A stretch of 64,000 bases of DNA from assembly GCF_021462225.1 (NCBI RefSeq), contig NC_061798.1, positions 22,590,820 through 22,654,819 of the forward strand. Reading direction: 5' to 3'. The stretch is from Girardinichthys multiradiatus. Lineage: Eukaryota; Chordata; Actinopteri; Cyprinodontiformes; Goodeidae. Below are positions 33,201-39,252 of the stretch, one piece after another (positions within the stretch are counted from its first letter, which is position 1; the number at the start of each line of letters is the position of its first letter). Below the pieces are notes generated by a model. It saw only the letters and a program-made list of their open reading frames with translations. It had not been told where the DNA came from and did not search any database. The translations under genes were made by a program, and so were the position numbers.

Positions 33201-33259
33201 CCGACAGCAGAGAGGAAGGCTCTGCAGCCATTCAACTGCTGAACACCACCAGCTGCTAA
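6106..33259 (+). CDS. slc5a7: High-affinity choline transporter (slc5a7-like), whole coding span
   Basis: The gene encodes an Na+/Cl--dependent choline transporter of the SLC5 family (CHT1), a multi-pass presynaptic membrane protein that takes up choline for acetylcholine synthesis. The joined exons are 6106-6289, 6419-6532, 18374-18529, 25682-25830, 27704-27847, 28083-28236, 28377-28594 and 32720-33259. They give 1659 nt in one frame: 552 residues plus stop, against 580 in human CHT1. All junctions are GT-AG and in phase. Conserved stretches include [55 protein letters not shown] and the C-terminal WDLFDIKRK. Teleosts carry more than one slc5a7 paralogue and I cannot say which this is. Exons 1 and 2 are present twice because of the tandem duplication, and either pair can join exon 3 in frame. 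Confidence 0.94.
6419..6532 (+). CDS. slc5a7: slc5a7-like coding exon 2 (duplicate copy 1)
   Basis: Acceptor TTTCTCCAG ends at 6418 and donor GTGAGT starts at 6533. It encodes residues 62-99 ([19 protein letters not shown] through VLTFFL), i.e. the TM2 region in which the Gly-rich WVGGG is conserved in CHT1. It ends in phase 1 and joins exon 3 in frame. It is identical to 14636-14749. Confidence 0.94.
6717..7440 (+). mobile_element. Decayed Tc1 relic, copy 1
   Basis: The stretch shows the diagnostic, now mutated, flank of a widespread fish Tc1 family (ATTACAACCGCAAACTTCAA, TGATGGGATTATATAAG, TTGTGAAGTGAAAGGAAA). Further on are fragments of its transposase region (AAGAGGCCCATGGTAACTCT, GGAGGAGCTGCAGAGACTC). 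No open frame remains. It repeats at 14934-15657. The following 7441-7740 is AT-rich with nothing recognised. Confidence 0.65.
7901..9508 (-). mobile_element. Complete Tc1-like element, subfamily A
   Basis: The element is 1608 bp with long inverted repeats (about 200 bp) that begin CAGGTCCTTCTCAAAATATT, flanked by TA at 7899-7900 and 9509-9510. It is the reference copy for the truncated one at 1-918. Its transposase is dead (frameshift and loss of the first catalytic Asp). Confidence 0.95.
8178..9183 (-). pseudogene. Tc1 transposase pseudogene, subfamily A
   Basis: The start is MGKTADL at 9183. The frame carries the paired HTH region and breaks at about 8740-8750, where an extra A shifts it (first part ends AQWSKVLF, second resumes at WNESKF). 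The first catalytic Asp has become Asn. The second part keeps FQHDLAPAH and [10 protein letters not shown] and ends KGFPTKY, the normal C-terminus of this subfamily. Length without the shift would be about 334 residues, usual for Tc1. The same shift in the partial copy at 1-593 shows it arose before the duplication. Confidence 0.92.
9511..11415. other. Duplicated non-coding block, copy 2
   Basis: This is the counterpart of 921-2825 and differs at about six positions. I see no exon, RNA gene or transposon in it. Confidence 0.6.
11418..13282 (-). mobile_element. Chimeric Tc1 element, duplicate copy
   Basis: It is the same chimera as 2828-4691, with TA on both sides (11416-11417 and 13283-13284). 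Its subfamily B part (11418 to about 11971) is identical to copy 1. Its subfamily A part differs at about twenty positions. Confidence 0.88.
11733..12953 (-). CDS. Chimeric Tc1 transposase, 406 codons (duplicate copy)
   Basis: This is the counterpart of the frame at 3143-4363, also open for 406 codons and with the catalytic triad intact ([27 protein letters not shown]). Differences from copy 1 include S-to-C next to the first Asp-Glu, FQHD rather than FQRD, and RVQEMG rather than YVQEMG. At several of these sites this copy agrees with the other subfamily A elements in the window while copy 1 is the odd one out. The C-terminal extension (second, degenerate PDLNPVENL) is the same in both. Confidence 0.85.
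   Translation of the reverse strand: MGKTADLTAVQKATIDTLKQEGKTQKEISERIGCSQSAVSRHLSGKSVGRKKCGRKRCTTRRGDRSLRKIVEKGRFQTLGDLRKQWTESGVETSRATVHRRVQEMGYRCRIPQVKPLLNQKQRQKRLTWATEKQHWTVAQWSKVLFSDECKFCMSFRNQGARVWRKTGEKEMPKCQKSSVKYPQSVMVWGAVSAAGVGPLCFIKGRFNAASYQEILEHFMLPSAEKLYGDEDFIFQHDLAPAHIAKTTGKWFTDHGITVLNWPANSPDLNPIENLWDIVKRTLRDSRPNTLDELKAAIEASWASIRPQQCHRLIASMPRRIEAVISANGLQMLHYSCQATSEPVTGLFFSGPKSSIHPHTLSADWPDLNPVENLRAVDKSKMRETRLNNAEALKAAIKATWASVTP
14218..14283 (+). mobile_element. V-SINE truncated to its 5' head
   Basis: Only the first 66 bp of the V-SINE seen at 5627-5985 remain. Bases corresponding to 5693-6066 of copy 1 are missing, so the SINE head now abuts TGTCTTTTACACAG, the acceptor of exon 1. 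The deletion followed the duplication, since copy 1 keeps the full SINE and both target duplications. Confidence 0.93.
14323..14506 (+). CDS. slc5a7: slc5a7-like coding exon 1 (duplicate copy 2)
   Basis: It has the same sequence as 6106-6289, with acceptor ending at 14297 and donor GTAAAG at 14507. The 5' side of its acceptor has been replaced by SINE sequence, which shortens the original pyrimidine tract (copy 1 had CTCTTTCCTCAATTCTGTC) and probably moves the branch point. It is in phase with exon 2 copy 2 and exon 3. This pair lies closer to exon 3 than copy 1 does. Confidence 0.92.
14636..14749 (+). CDS. slc5a7: slc5a7-like coding exon 2 (duplicate copy 2)
   Basis: It is identical to 6419-6532, with intact TTTCTCCAG acceptor and GTGAGT donor. 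It can join exon 3 (18374) in frame to give the same protein as copy 1. Confidence 0.92.
14934..15657 (+). mobile_element. Decayed Tc1 relic, copy 2
   Basis: This is the counterpart of 6717-7440, apparently unchanged. No open frame remains. Confidence 0.65.
18059..18145. repeat. 87-nt near-perfect hairpin
   Basis: Arms 18059-18096 and 18108-18145 are reverse complements at 34 of 38 positions, with the first 19 pairs perfect and an 11-nt AT-rich loop. The geometry resembles a microRNA precursor or a very short palindromic MITE. I recognise no known microRNA seed. It lies in intron 2 on the sense strand of the choline transporter. Confidence 0.75.
18151..18230 (+). repeat. LINE 3' tail fragment with (GATTCT)n and (CA)n
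   Basis: GGCAATAAAGCTGATTCTGA followed by GATTCT repeats is the 3' end type seen on the LINE at 51096-53597 (GGCAATAAAGCTTTTCTGAT). Only the tail is recognisable, then a short CA repeat. Confidence 0.6.
18374..18529 (+). CDS. slc5a7: slc5a7-like coding exon 3
   Basis: Acceptor TTTCCCTCTGCAG ends at 18373 and donor GTACGT starts at 18530. It encodes residues 100-151: [20 protein letters not shown], the conserved FFAKPMR loop, then a membrane helix through LVSLG. It enters in phase 1 and leaves in phase 1. Confidence 0.94.
19811..20800 (+). mobile_element. Decayed Tc1 relic in slc5a7-like intron 3
   Basis: It begins GGGGCTTGCAAAGTATTTG, resembling a decayed Tc1 terminus. It then has the family flank (GTCAGGTTACAACCATTGG, CATAATTGTGAAGTGGAGGG). 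Decayed pieces of the transposase region follow (TGGCAAGGAGGACATTAATC; ACACTGAAGCATAGCGGTGG). No frame is open. It ends near 20,800 (GGAGACACTGTAG). The intron between 18,530 and 19,810 and between 20,800 and 21,880 holds nothing I recognise. Confidence 0.6.
21890..22250. mobile_element. Probable Tc1-derived relic
   Basis: AGGAAGATTGAGATCAGGAC and CTCTGTGCAGGCCAGTCACA are stretches typical of antisense Tc1 transposase DNA around the PDLNP region (reverse strand reads GLHRVLI). The remainder is too decayed to define ends. Confidence 0.4.
22758..24384 (-). mobile_element. Tc1-like element, second family
   Basis: The element is 1627 bp with termini CAGTGCCTTGCGAAAGTATT and, on the other side, ...TTTTGCAAGGCACTG, flanked by TA at 22756-22757 and 24385-24386. 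Long inverted repeats (about 200 bp) surround one transposase gene on the minus strand. It is nested in an older Tc1 relic within intron 3. Confidence 0.93.
22974..23993 (-). pseudogene. Tc1 transposase with in-frame stops
   Basis: One frame of 339 codons runs from ATG at 23993 to the stop at 22974-22976 (C-terminus KGGATKY), with four premature stops and no frameshift. They are TGA at 23961-23963, TAA at 23523-23525 just after SDETKI, TGA at 23490-23492 and TGA at 23052-23054. The HTH region ([20 protein letters not shown]), the GRPSKLS linker, and the triad [17 protein letters not shown] and [10 protein letters not shown] (34-residue spacing) remain readable. Three of the four stops fit CGA-to-TGA change, as expected from decay of methylated CpG. 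It is inactive. Confidence 0.9.
24861..25681 (+). other. End of slc5a7-like intron 3
   Basis: No exon, transposon or RNA gene is recognised apart from the polypyrimidine and acceptor sequence (TGTTATTCCAG) before 25682. Confidence 0.6.
25682..25830 (+). CDS. slc5a7: slc5a7-like coding exon 4
   Basis: The acceptor CAG ends at 25681 and donor GTGTGT starts at 25831. It encodes residues 152-201, [10 protein letters not shown] through [19 protein letters not shown]. The [10 protein letters not shown] stretch is nearly invariant in CHT1 and lies in the sodium-symporter core. Confidence 0.95.
25831..27703 (+). other. slc5a7-like intron 4
   Basis: AT-rich intron. Near 26,990-27,070 is a short repeat tail (TGGTAAAATAAAGGTAAAAA) of a type common at fish retroposon ends. 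Otherwise nothing is recognised. Confidence 0.55.
27704..27847 (+). CDS. slc5a7: slc5a7-like coding exon 5
   Basis: Acceptor TTTGTGTTTACAG ends at 27703, donor GTGAGT starts at 27848, and both ends are in phase 0. It encodes residues 202-249: [20 protein letters not shown], then [20 protein letters not shown], matching the CHT1 extracellular loop. NQT here is a possible N-glycosylation site. Confidence 0.95.
28083..28236 (+). CDS. slc5a7: slc5a7-like coding exon 6
   Basis: The acceptor TGTTTGTCCCAG ends at 28082 and donor GTAACT starts at 28237. It encodes residues 250-300, with [19 protein letters not shown] and the helix ending [10 protein letters not shown]. The YFQRVLSSSS-type motif is a family hallmark. 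Confidence 0.95.
28377..28594 (+). CDS. slc5a7: slc5a7-like coding exon 7
   Basis: The acceptor TAATTCCCAG ends at 28376 and donor GTGACA starts at 28595. It encodes residues 301-373: [20 protein letters not shown], a helix, then [20 protein letters not shown]. The last is the conserved Ser-rich segment of SLC5 transporters linked to the sodium site. Confidence 0.95.
29184..30751 (+). mobile_element. Tc1-like element, subfamily A, with open transposase
   Basis: The element is 1568 bp with termini CAGGTCCTTCTAAAAAAATT and ...GAGAAGGACCTG and TA at 29182-29183 and 30752-30753. It has long inverted repeats of about 200 bp. It is in the same orientation as the host gene, in intron 7. Confidence 0.95.
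29512..30474 (+). CDS. Tc1 transposase, 320 codons, open
   Basis: The frame runs from the subfamily start [11 protein letters not shown] to the normal end KGFPTKY without a stop. The paired HTH region fills about residues 1-110. The triad is [17 protein letters not shown] and [10 protein letters not shown], with 34 residues between the last two. Relative to the other copies in this window it lacks 14 residues between HTH and catalytic core ([11 protein letters not shown] in place of the segment holding VKPLLNQKQ). That 42-bp loss keeps the frame but removes part of the linker. It may be the least decayed transposase here; activity is uncertain. Confidence 0.92.
   Translation: MGKTADLTAVQRATIDTLKQEGKTQKEISERIGCSQSAISRHLSGKSVGRKKCGRKRCTTRRGDRTLRKIVEKGRFQTLGDLRKQWTESGVETSRATVHRRVQEMGYRCHIPQSWTTEKQHWTVAQWSKVLFSDESKFCMSFGNQGARVWRKTGEKEMPKCQKSSVKYPQSVMVWGAVSAAGVGPLCFIKGRVNAASYQDILEHFMLPSAEKLYGDEDFIFQHDLAPAHSAKTTGKWFTDHGITLLNWPANSPDLNPIENLWDIVKRTLRDSRPNTLDELKAAIEASWASIRPQQCHRLIASMPRHIEAVTSAKGFPTKY
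31421..32719 (+). other. End of slc5a7-like intron 7
   Basis: Repeat-like, AT-rich sequence with no exon recognised. The last bases TTGCTCCCTCAG form the exon 8 acceptor. Confidence 0.55.
32720..33259 (+). CDS. slc5a7: slc5a7-like coding exon 8 (last)
   Basis: The acceptor ends at 32719 and the stop TAA is at 33257-33259. It encodes residues 374-552: [20 protein letters not shown], several helices ([28 protein letters not shown]), the loop [20 protein letters not shown], and the cytoplasmic tail from WDLFDIKRK to LLNTTSC. The tail is about 28 residues shorter than in human CHT1, and the human C-terminal sequence carrying its endocytic signal is not recognisable. Confidence 0.95.
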   Translation, partial: ASDYEMQWVIRISVVVVGLAGTGLTFLDSSVLVFWLVGVDMSYTIMFPQLVCVLFLKMSNGYGVCVGYILGFVLRVLSGEPLLGLPPAIRFPGCRLDKEGKLTQFFPFRTTIMLMSLVSIVLFSWLASIIFSKGLLSDKWDLFDIKRKEAHTALPSDVKLSDSREEGSAAIQLLNTTSC

Positions 33260-33314
33260 AGAAGCTGAAGTCTGGTCGTTTTGACTGGGAGATAGGAGGA
33301 CAAAGAATGGGAAC

Positions 33315-33320
33315 AATAAA
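33315..33320 (+). terminator. Candidate poly(A) signal of slc5a7-like gene
   Basis: AATAAA 56 bp after the stop codon. Further AATAAA copies follow near 33,490-33,520 and could be used instead. Confidence 0.55.
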
Positions 33321-33599
33321 AACAGATTCCACTATAAGCATAATTTCTGTAAGTTGAAATTTTAGCATAGATTTATGAACGTTTATGGTCATACATCACT
33401 GAAATGGAAGCAAAACACCAGTTTTAACCTGAAAAACATTTGTAACATGTATTTTGTAAAAAGTAAAAAATCTGGTCTTGGTTAATGATAATAAAGAAAA
33501 AACTCATAGCAATAAAATACACTTCTTGTAGCCTTTTTCCACTGAGCTGCAGTATATATATATTTACACATGTTTTCGATATTGTATTAAAGATCCATC

Positions 33600-35460
33600 T
33601 TTAATAAATAATTAAATTAATTGAAATTGAATTTGTCAATGAAATTTTAATCTATTCGGTCATTCAGATTAAAAAGTAAAACAAATTTCTCAGAAAAAAT
33701 TCAAAATTTGATCAAACCAACAAAAACAAAATTTAATCTAGAAGTTTTGGCCTATTGACAAGTATTTCTGTGTAATTTACAGCAATGGTTTGCAAATCGA
33801 CAGGTGTAGGGTCTTGAGATCCTCTACAGAAATCAAACTTAGCTGCAGTAGGTAACTTTTGTAAAAAGTAATTTTTTACATATTTGTTTAAACTATGTCC
33901 TGACATTAGAGTGTGGGACAGATGATCTGTGGAAAAATCAAGCTCCTCTGGCTCTTCCCAGTGGTCCTACTGCCATTTGCAGAAATACACAACTCCTAGT
34001 CAGAAACAACCAATCAGAGCCAGGAGGAATGCCTTAGGAGCGTCACGCTTGTGTACGCACTGTTCACACCCCTCCCTTGCATGTTCACGGCAGGCTAGTA
34101 GGCTGTTGGTGCAGTGTTTCCATCATGCACCTGTTCAACTGACTTAACAGTATATTCAATTATTGGCTAGGGTCACAAGTCTTTTCAACTTTTATCTTGG
34201 GGGGGTTAAAACCTGAAATGTTTGGGAACCCCTGCTGAACATATTTTGTTTCATTAACCTGCTATGCATGTTGCCAATAACTGCATCTCTCTGTACTGTA
34301 AACCTGCAAAGGCTCGGCAAGGTCCTGCTGTGTAATCCAATGTAAACAAAAATGGGGTAATGTTCTGTCAAAATAAAGGCTGAAATCAAATTGTTTGCTG
34401 TTTAATGCGTGACTCCCCGCAAAAAAAAAAAGAAACAGTGGGTCCAAAAAAAATTCCAATAAAGTTCAAACTTTTTTGTTACTGCAAACATAAATTCCTG
34501 TAATTACAATTAGAATTTGAGACAGGAAAAACAAAAAAATGCGTCAGATTTAAAAAGAGGTCTGTCTTATCATAGATTCAATCTAAAACTAAAAGTTTTA
34601 GATCTGTGACAAGGTACCAAATGTGCAAGTTTGAATTAGGAAACTCTCCAGACTCCTTCTCATCTTATTTATAACAGGAATAAAGGAGTTCAGGTTTTAA
34701 AGAAGAGGATTTCTTTCCTCTCACCACAAAGTGAACCTAAGAGTGCAAATAGTTTCCTACTGGGTCACTTAAGACAAGACTGCAAATACTTTGCAAAACT
34801 CAAGTTAGCATTGGTAAATCATCTTTCCATTACTGAGTTTGATTCTGCAAGATTGTGTCCCTAAATAATAAGTAGGAGGAAAGCTCAATGACAGGTTAAC
34901 TAAAGAGTCCTCAGGTCTCTTCAAAATAAACGTTGTTTAGTAAATCCAACACCTTAACAATGTGGTGACCGGTTAAGTATTCATAATGGTGGCTGATAAG
35001 GATCAAACAGCAACCCTGTTTGTGCACAGACATGTGTTCAAGTTCTAGTTAATATTACAAGTTTTGAACTTCTATGTTTTTAGTGGCCTGTGTGCCTCAT
35101 TGACCTGATCTTATACACTTGAAGGCAACTGCAAGAATCTTTGGATCATTTTAAGTATAAGAAATAATCATATGACACGTGGTGTACTGTTTATTACAGA
35201 GTACAGAGTTCAGCTCAACGTTATCAAGTACATTTGTAACACTTGTTGTGTTCCCAGCTAAAGAGACCATGAATATTTTAAATGTGTACAAAATAAAAAT
35301 GAAAATAAACTGCTCTTGACATTTTCACAATATTCTAAGATCAAAAAACAATTAACAAGAACAACACTTCAGTGGTGTTTTTGCTCATGCACATGCTGGA
35401 CAATATGTACTGGTTGTTAAGTGTCTCTGGCAAAAATATGCATAGCATTTATGGCCTTTT
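33600..35460. other. Intergenic, repeat-like, no gene seen
   Basis: The stretch is AT-rich. Part of it (about 33,905-34,170, with AACAACCAATCAGAGCCAGG) looks like a dispersed fish repeat, but I cannot define ends or class. Confidence 0.5.
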
Positions 35461-35474
35461 ATGCTTGTTTTGAT

Positions 35475-36150
35475 ATCTCTTGGAGCACACAGACTGTACC
35501 TCTTCCTCCTGTAACCTGTCTTTCTTGTAGCAAGTTGCTTCTTGCTCGTGGATCTCTGTTACCAATAGATTGTACCACATAGAGTTCGGGGAAGTTGTTG
35601 GCGTTGTTGAATGTGGGGTGCCAGCATGGCTTTGCTCAACTCCTTCAGAAATAGCCTCCTATTAAAAACCTTCTCCTTCTTCCATCCTGGATTCACCTTC
35701 ATCCACCAATGTGTTGTATGCTGACACATCTAAGATTTGACAACTTACACCATCTGCCAACATGCTGTCTTCCTCTGACAAGAGTATGTGCCAGTAACCT
35801 GCAAAAGGGTAAAAAGTGGATAAAATCATGAGCACATGCAACTAATATTTTATGTTTTGCATCATGCATCAAGGCATCGAAAACATGTGTCCGTATTTGG
35901 TCAAAATGTTGTACTCCAACAAAACAAAGTCTCACTTTTATAGTGCACTTCAAAATAAACTGATGATAAAGAAGAAGTACATAAAAATCTAAATCAGCAT
36001 ACCTTTTCCAGGCTCCGCATTTGTTCCTCTTGTAATCGAGGATTGCATTGAGTTTCTTGTCATCCCTGGGGCTCACTGCTGCACCCCTGTACAGAGCTGT
36101 CATCAGGAGTACATTTTTCCTTTTCTTTGGACAGTAGGACTGTGTGTTTT
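35475..36150 (-). pseudogene. piggyBac-like transposase fragment (C-terminal half)
   Basis: The minus strand reads SYCPKKRKNVLLMTALYRG, matching the piggyBac block around PKKNKNVILLSTMH. It continues with LNAILDYKRNKCG (family: EIIxDYNxxKGGVD). After what looks like a short intron (donor GTATGC near 36001, acceptor CTTTTGCAG near 35800) come GTYSCQRKTACW (family: TYSxxRxTxxWP) and then a shifted frame with NRRLFLKELSKAMLAPHIQQ. The DYN..KGGVD segment is damaged (GVD missing), with frame changes and stops. This is a decayed DDE_Tnp_1_7 (piggyBac) gene. Upstream sequence to 36,340 is too decayed to read. Confidence 0.7.
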
Positions 36151-36514
36151 TGTTGAATTTTCAGAGATAAAATTTTGAAATCTGTTACATTTGACCAGAA
36201 CACAACTTAATCTCCACCAGTGTTGTTTAATTAATACATCGAGTGGGAACCTGTGGTGTAGTCTGCCAGGCCATATGGTAGAGATGTTTTTTCCAGTACT
36301 TTTCCACTCAGAGTCTGTGTGGGGAAAAATCCTCATATCTCCTCTCGCTGTACCTTCTCAGACAGTTAGAGGAAGAAGGCAAAAGACAAAGTAATAATTT
36401 GAAGGATTTATAAAATTTTGTTTGGGAATAGGACTGAATGGCAGGATAACACTGACACTAAACCTATACCTACCATTTAGTTACCATTACCCAGTGGCTG
36501 CTAAGTAAGTAAAT

Positions 36515-36536
36515 AGTTAAGTTAAGTTAAGTTAAG
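36515..36536. repeat. Short tandem repeat (GTTAA)n
   Basis: GTTAA repeats about four times in a row. Confidence 0.7.
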
Positions 36537-36874
36537 TAAATAGTTTCTAGAACAACATTTAGCTACATTTACAGCACCATGTCTTCTGAGTTTTGTCTTT
36601 ACCAGATTTACATATCCACTAACTCATTTTTTCTCCCATTCTCTTTTGCAATATGTAGTAACTCAATCTCAGTTAGACCGGATGGAAAATGTGCATTTTT
36701 TAAGTGTTTCTCATAGGTTCTCAATAAAATTTTAGTTGTTGAATTTGTCTGCCCTGTTGTAATATGCTTTGATCTGGAGCACTCCAGAGTAGCTCTGACT
36801 GTATGTGCAAGGTTGTACTCACATGACACACTTGTAGATAGTCAAAGGGGTGGTGCTGATATTCGGGTCCCTAT

Positions 36875-36948
36875 GGCCGGTTAGCTCAGTTGGTTAGAGC
36901 GTGGTGCTAATAACGCCAAGGTCGCGGGTTCGATCCCCGTACGGGCCA
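36875..36948 (+). tRNA. trnI-AAU: tRNA-Ile (anticodon AAT)
   Basis: A 74-nt cloverleaf: acceptor GGCCGGT at the 5' end and ACGGGCCA at the 3' end, A box TAGCTCAGTTGG, anticodon loop CTAATAA with AAT at 36909-36911, and B box GGTTCGATCCC. No intron and no encoded CCA. It has the standard vertebrate sequence of this isoacceptor as I know it. It lies 90 bp left of a piggyBac-type element. Confidence 0.97.
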
Positions 36949-37037
36949 AGAGTTTTTACTGTTTTAAGTCGGTAAATGAAAGCGCTGTTTGGGATTAGGA
37001 GCTAACATTTCTCTAAAATTATAAAATGAGAATTTAA

Positions 37038-38722
37038 CCCTTTAAGAACCAAAGCTAAAATGCCGATTTTGAGATATTTTGCTATTATGGCTGTAAAATG
37101 GCCAGGGAATGCCCCAAGTCTAAGAACTTTGGCCCCTCTTGCCAGGGGTACTTGAACTTGACTTTCCAACACCTGGTTAATGACTATTGCATATTATAAG
37201 GCATTGTCAGCTCTTTAAAAGAAAAAAAATGCAAAATCGAATTTGTTTTTTAAGGCTTTAATGAGAATACATTTTCTGATTGTTAATGAAGTTTTGATTT
37301 GACATTCGAAATGTGAGCCTACACATGTTCTGAACAATCACAAGTCATTTATTGAGTCTAGGACTTTGGGTGTGCAAAACATAATAATATACATGAGCGA
37401 AAATTAGGCCAAATAACATTACAAAGGTATATAAAATGTGTTATGAGCATTCTCAAGTCATATATTAACATTGGACATGAACTTTTGATTTAAAACTTGA
37501 AACATGAACCTTTACATGTGTGCAAAAAACAGTGCAAAAGATAACTATATATACACACTGTGCATTTTTAACATTAATAAGTCAAAATAAAAATAATAAT
37601 ATAACAATACTTTATTTATAACAACAGAACTTTGTACTATCGCTACTATCTACACAGCTGGTAGTCCAATATGGAACTGCTTGAAGCAGATCCTGTCTGG
37701 TTGCAGACACAGTGGTGCATTACAAAGTTTGCACATCCAGCTGGTGCACCTTTTGCAAAGTTTGCAAATACGCCGTCCCTTGATCGAAGCTGGATTTCCA
37801 CTGCTTGTGGGGTCGGGTTAGTGGTGGGTGACTGGTGGGATGAGACGAGAGCATGAAGTCACCATGGCTGGGACCACTGCAGGATGGCTGCTCATCAGAA
37901 GAGAAAACACTGATGGAAGAAAATTGGAAAAATTGTCAAGTCCCACACTCAAAATCATTTGCAGTGTAGCTTGAATTTCTCCAAACTGAAGAAGTTTTTT
38001 TCCATTACAAGTGCTTCATTTTTCCTCATTTTACACATAATGAGAAATAAATAATTATATACAACGCACAATGTCAGTACCTGTCACCGGAGGACTCTTC
38101 ATCAGTGGGGTAAGCGCTGAAAGTAAAATGGATAACGAATGAAAATCTTTCATTTTTACAGTAGCAGCAAACACAATGATTTCCATCATTGTAATATACA
38201 AATAATAGATGTGTCTCACATTATGTTACATAAACACTCTCTGGCAAATAATAATAATGATAAAATTGAGCTAAACACAAAATTTGTTCTAAATCTTACA
38301 AACTATTTATGCTAAAAACAACATACCTCAGTTCAGAAGAGGAATCCTCCACGTCACTCTCCTCTATGAACCGTAGCAGCCGTTTTATAGTCGTTGCCGG
38401 TCTTCCATACATTATATGTGTGTCTTATAAAATGTAGACACAACCAGAAACACGCAGAAAACCTACTATATAACATTATCTAAAGGTAGCTTACTCCATA
38501 CTTCTTTCTCCCTCTCGTCTTTTTTCAAAGCTGCGGTTTTCGCGGTAGTGTTCACATTACCGTAATATACACCCGAGATTATATGTTGACAGGAAGCAGT
38601 GATTCGCAGCTTCCTGTGAGCGTTGTAATTTCTCAGATTCAGCGAATTTTCACGGAGTTACGGTAATACTACTCCGGCCGCACCAGCAACATAACGCCGG
38701 CGCTATGGCGGTACTTAAAGGG
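37038..38722 (-). mobile_element. piggyBac-type internally deleted element
   Basis: The termini CCCTTTAAGAACC (left, preceded by TTAA) and, read inwards from the right, CCCTTTAAGTACC match. The right flank is TTTG rather than TTAA. On the minus strand two exon-like segments encode an N-terminal acidic region: MYGRPATTIKRLLRF then ESDVEDSSSEL at about 38411-38326, and PTDEESSGD near 38100. A third, near 37,910, reads SSDEQPSCSG. Near 37,785-37,665 is a Cys-rich tail (RRICKLCKRCTSWMCKLC, then CFKQFH) like the piggyBac C-terminal zinc-binding domain. The catalytic core between them is absent, and a frame break lies before the tail. It is a non-autonomous relic. Confidence 0.65.
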
Positions 38723-38849
38723 TTTGTCGACACCCATCCTCCGCCTTTGAAACAAATCAGTGAGAAATGATTCAATCGTGACATCATATCCGATCATGAC
38801 AGGACATACCAGGAGATGTACTGCATACTGCTGTGACGGTGGCAGCGGT

Positions 38850-38921
38850 GGTTCCATGGTGTAATGGTTAGCACTCTGGACTCTGAATCCAGCGATCCGA
38901 GTTCAAATCTCGGTGGAACCT
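38850..38921 (+). tRNA. trnQ-CUG: tRNA-Gln (anticodon CTG)
   Basis: A 72-nt cloverleaf starting GGTTCCATGGTGTAATGG and ending CGGTGGAACCT. The anticodon loop CTCTGAA has CTG at 38883-38885, and the B box is GTTCAAATC. It is intronless and standard for vertebrates. It lies about 260 bp past the 3' end of exosc9 and 128 bp from the piggyBac-type element. Confidence 0.97.
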
Positions 38922-39143
38922 GACTTTTCTTACTAACCTTTCTGCGAAGTCTACATTTTGTTGGGTAAAAGCAGCCTCGTAAATTCTCTCTTGTAACGTA
39001 ATTGTTTTTACACCTTGTAAAACTATTGGAAAATTTAACCAATGCTTTATGTTTATGTATGAATCATAAACCATTAGATAAAACGTTGTAAAGCTACATT
39101 TATTCGGTCAATGTTACATTTACAGTGCATTTGAAGTCTTTAC

Positions 39144-39163
39144 TTTATTTTAATTTTTTTATT
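39144..39163 (-). terminator. Candidate poly(A) signals of exosc9
   Basis: AATAAA occurs twice on the minus strand, at 39158-39163 and 39144-39149, within 40 bp of the stop codon. Confidence 0.6.
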
Positions 39164-39179
39164 TTAAACTGCCATCAAA

Positions 39180-39252
39180 TTAAGTCGACGAAGTCATTTT
39201 TTTCTGCTGTTTCCTGGATGTTGCTGCCCCCTTCTGGACATTTCCTGTATTT
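39180..39252 (-). CDS. exosc9: exosc9 coding exon 12 (last, tentative)
   Basis: After acceptor ATTTTAG (ends 39253) the frame reads [20 protein letters not shown] and ends SST, stop at 39180-39182. It supplies the Lys-rich end like that of the mammalian protein. The choice rests on phase and total length. Alternatively exon 11 reads directly into a TGA just past its end. Confidence 0.7.
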
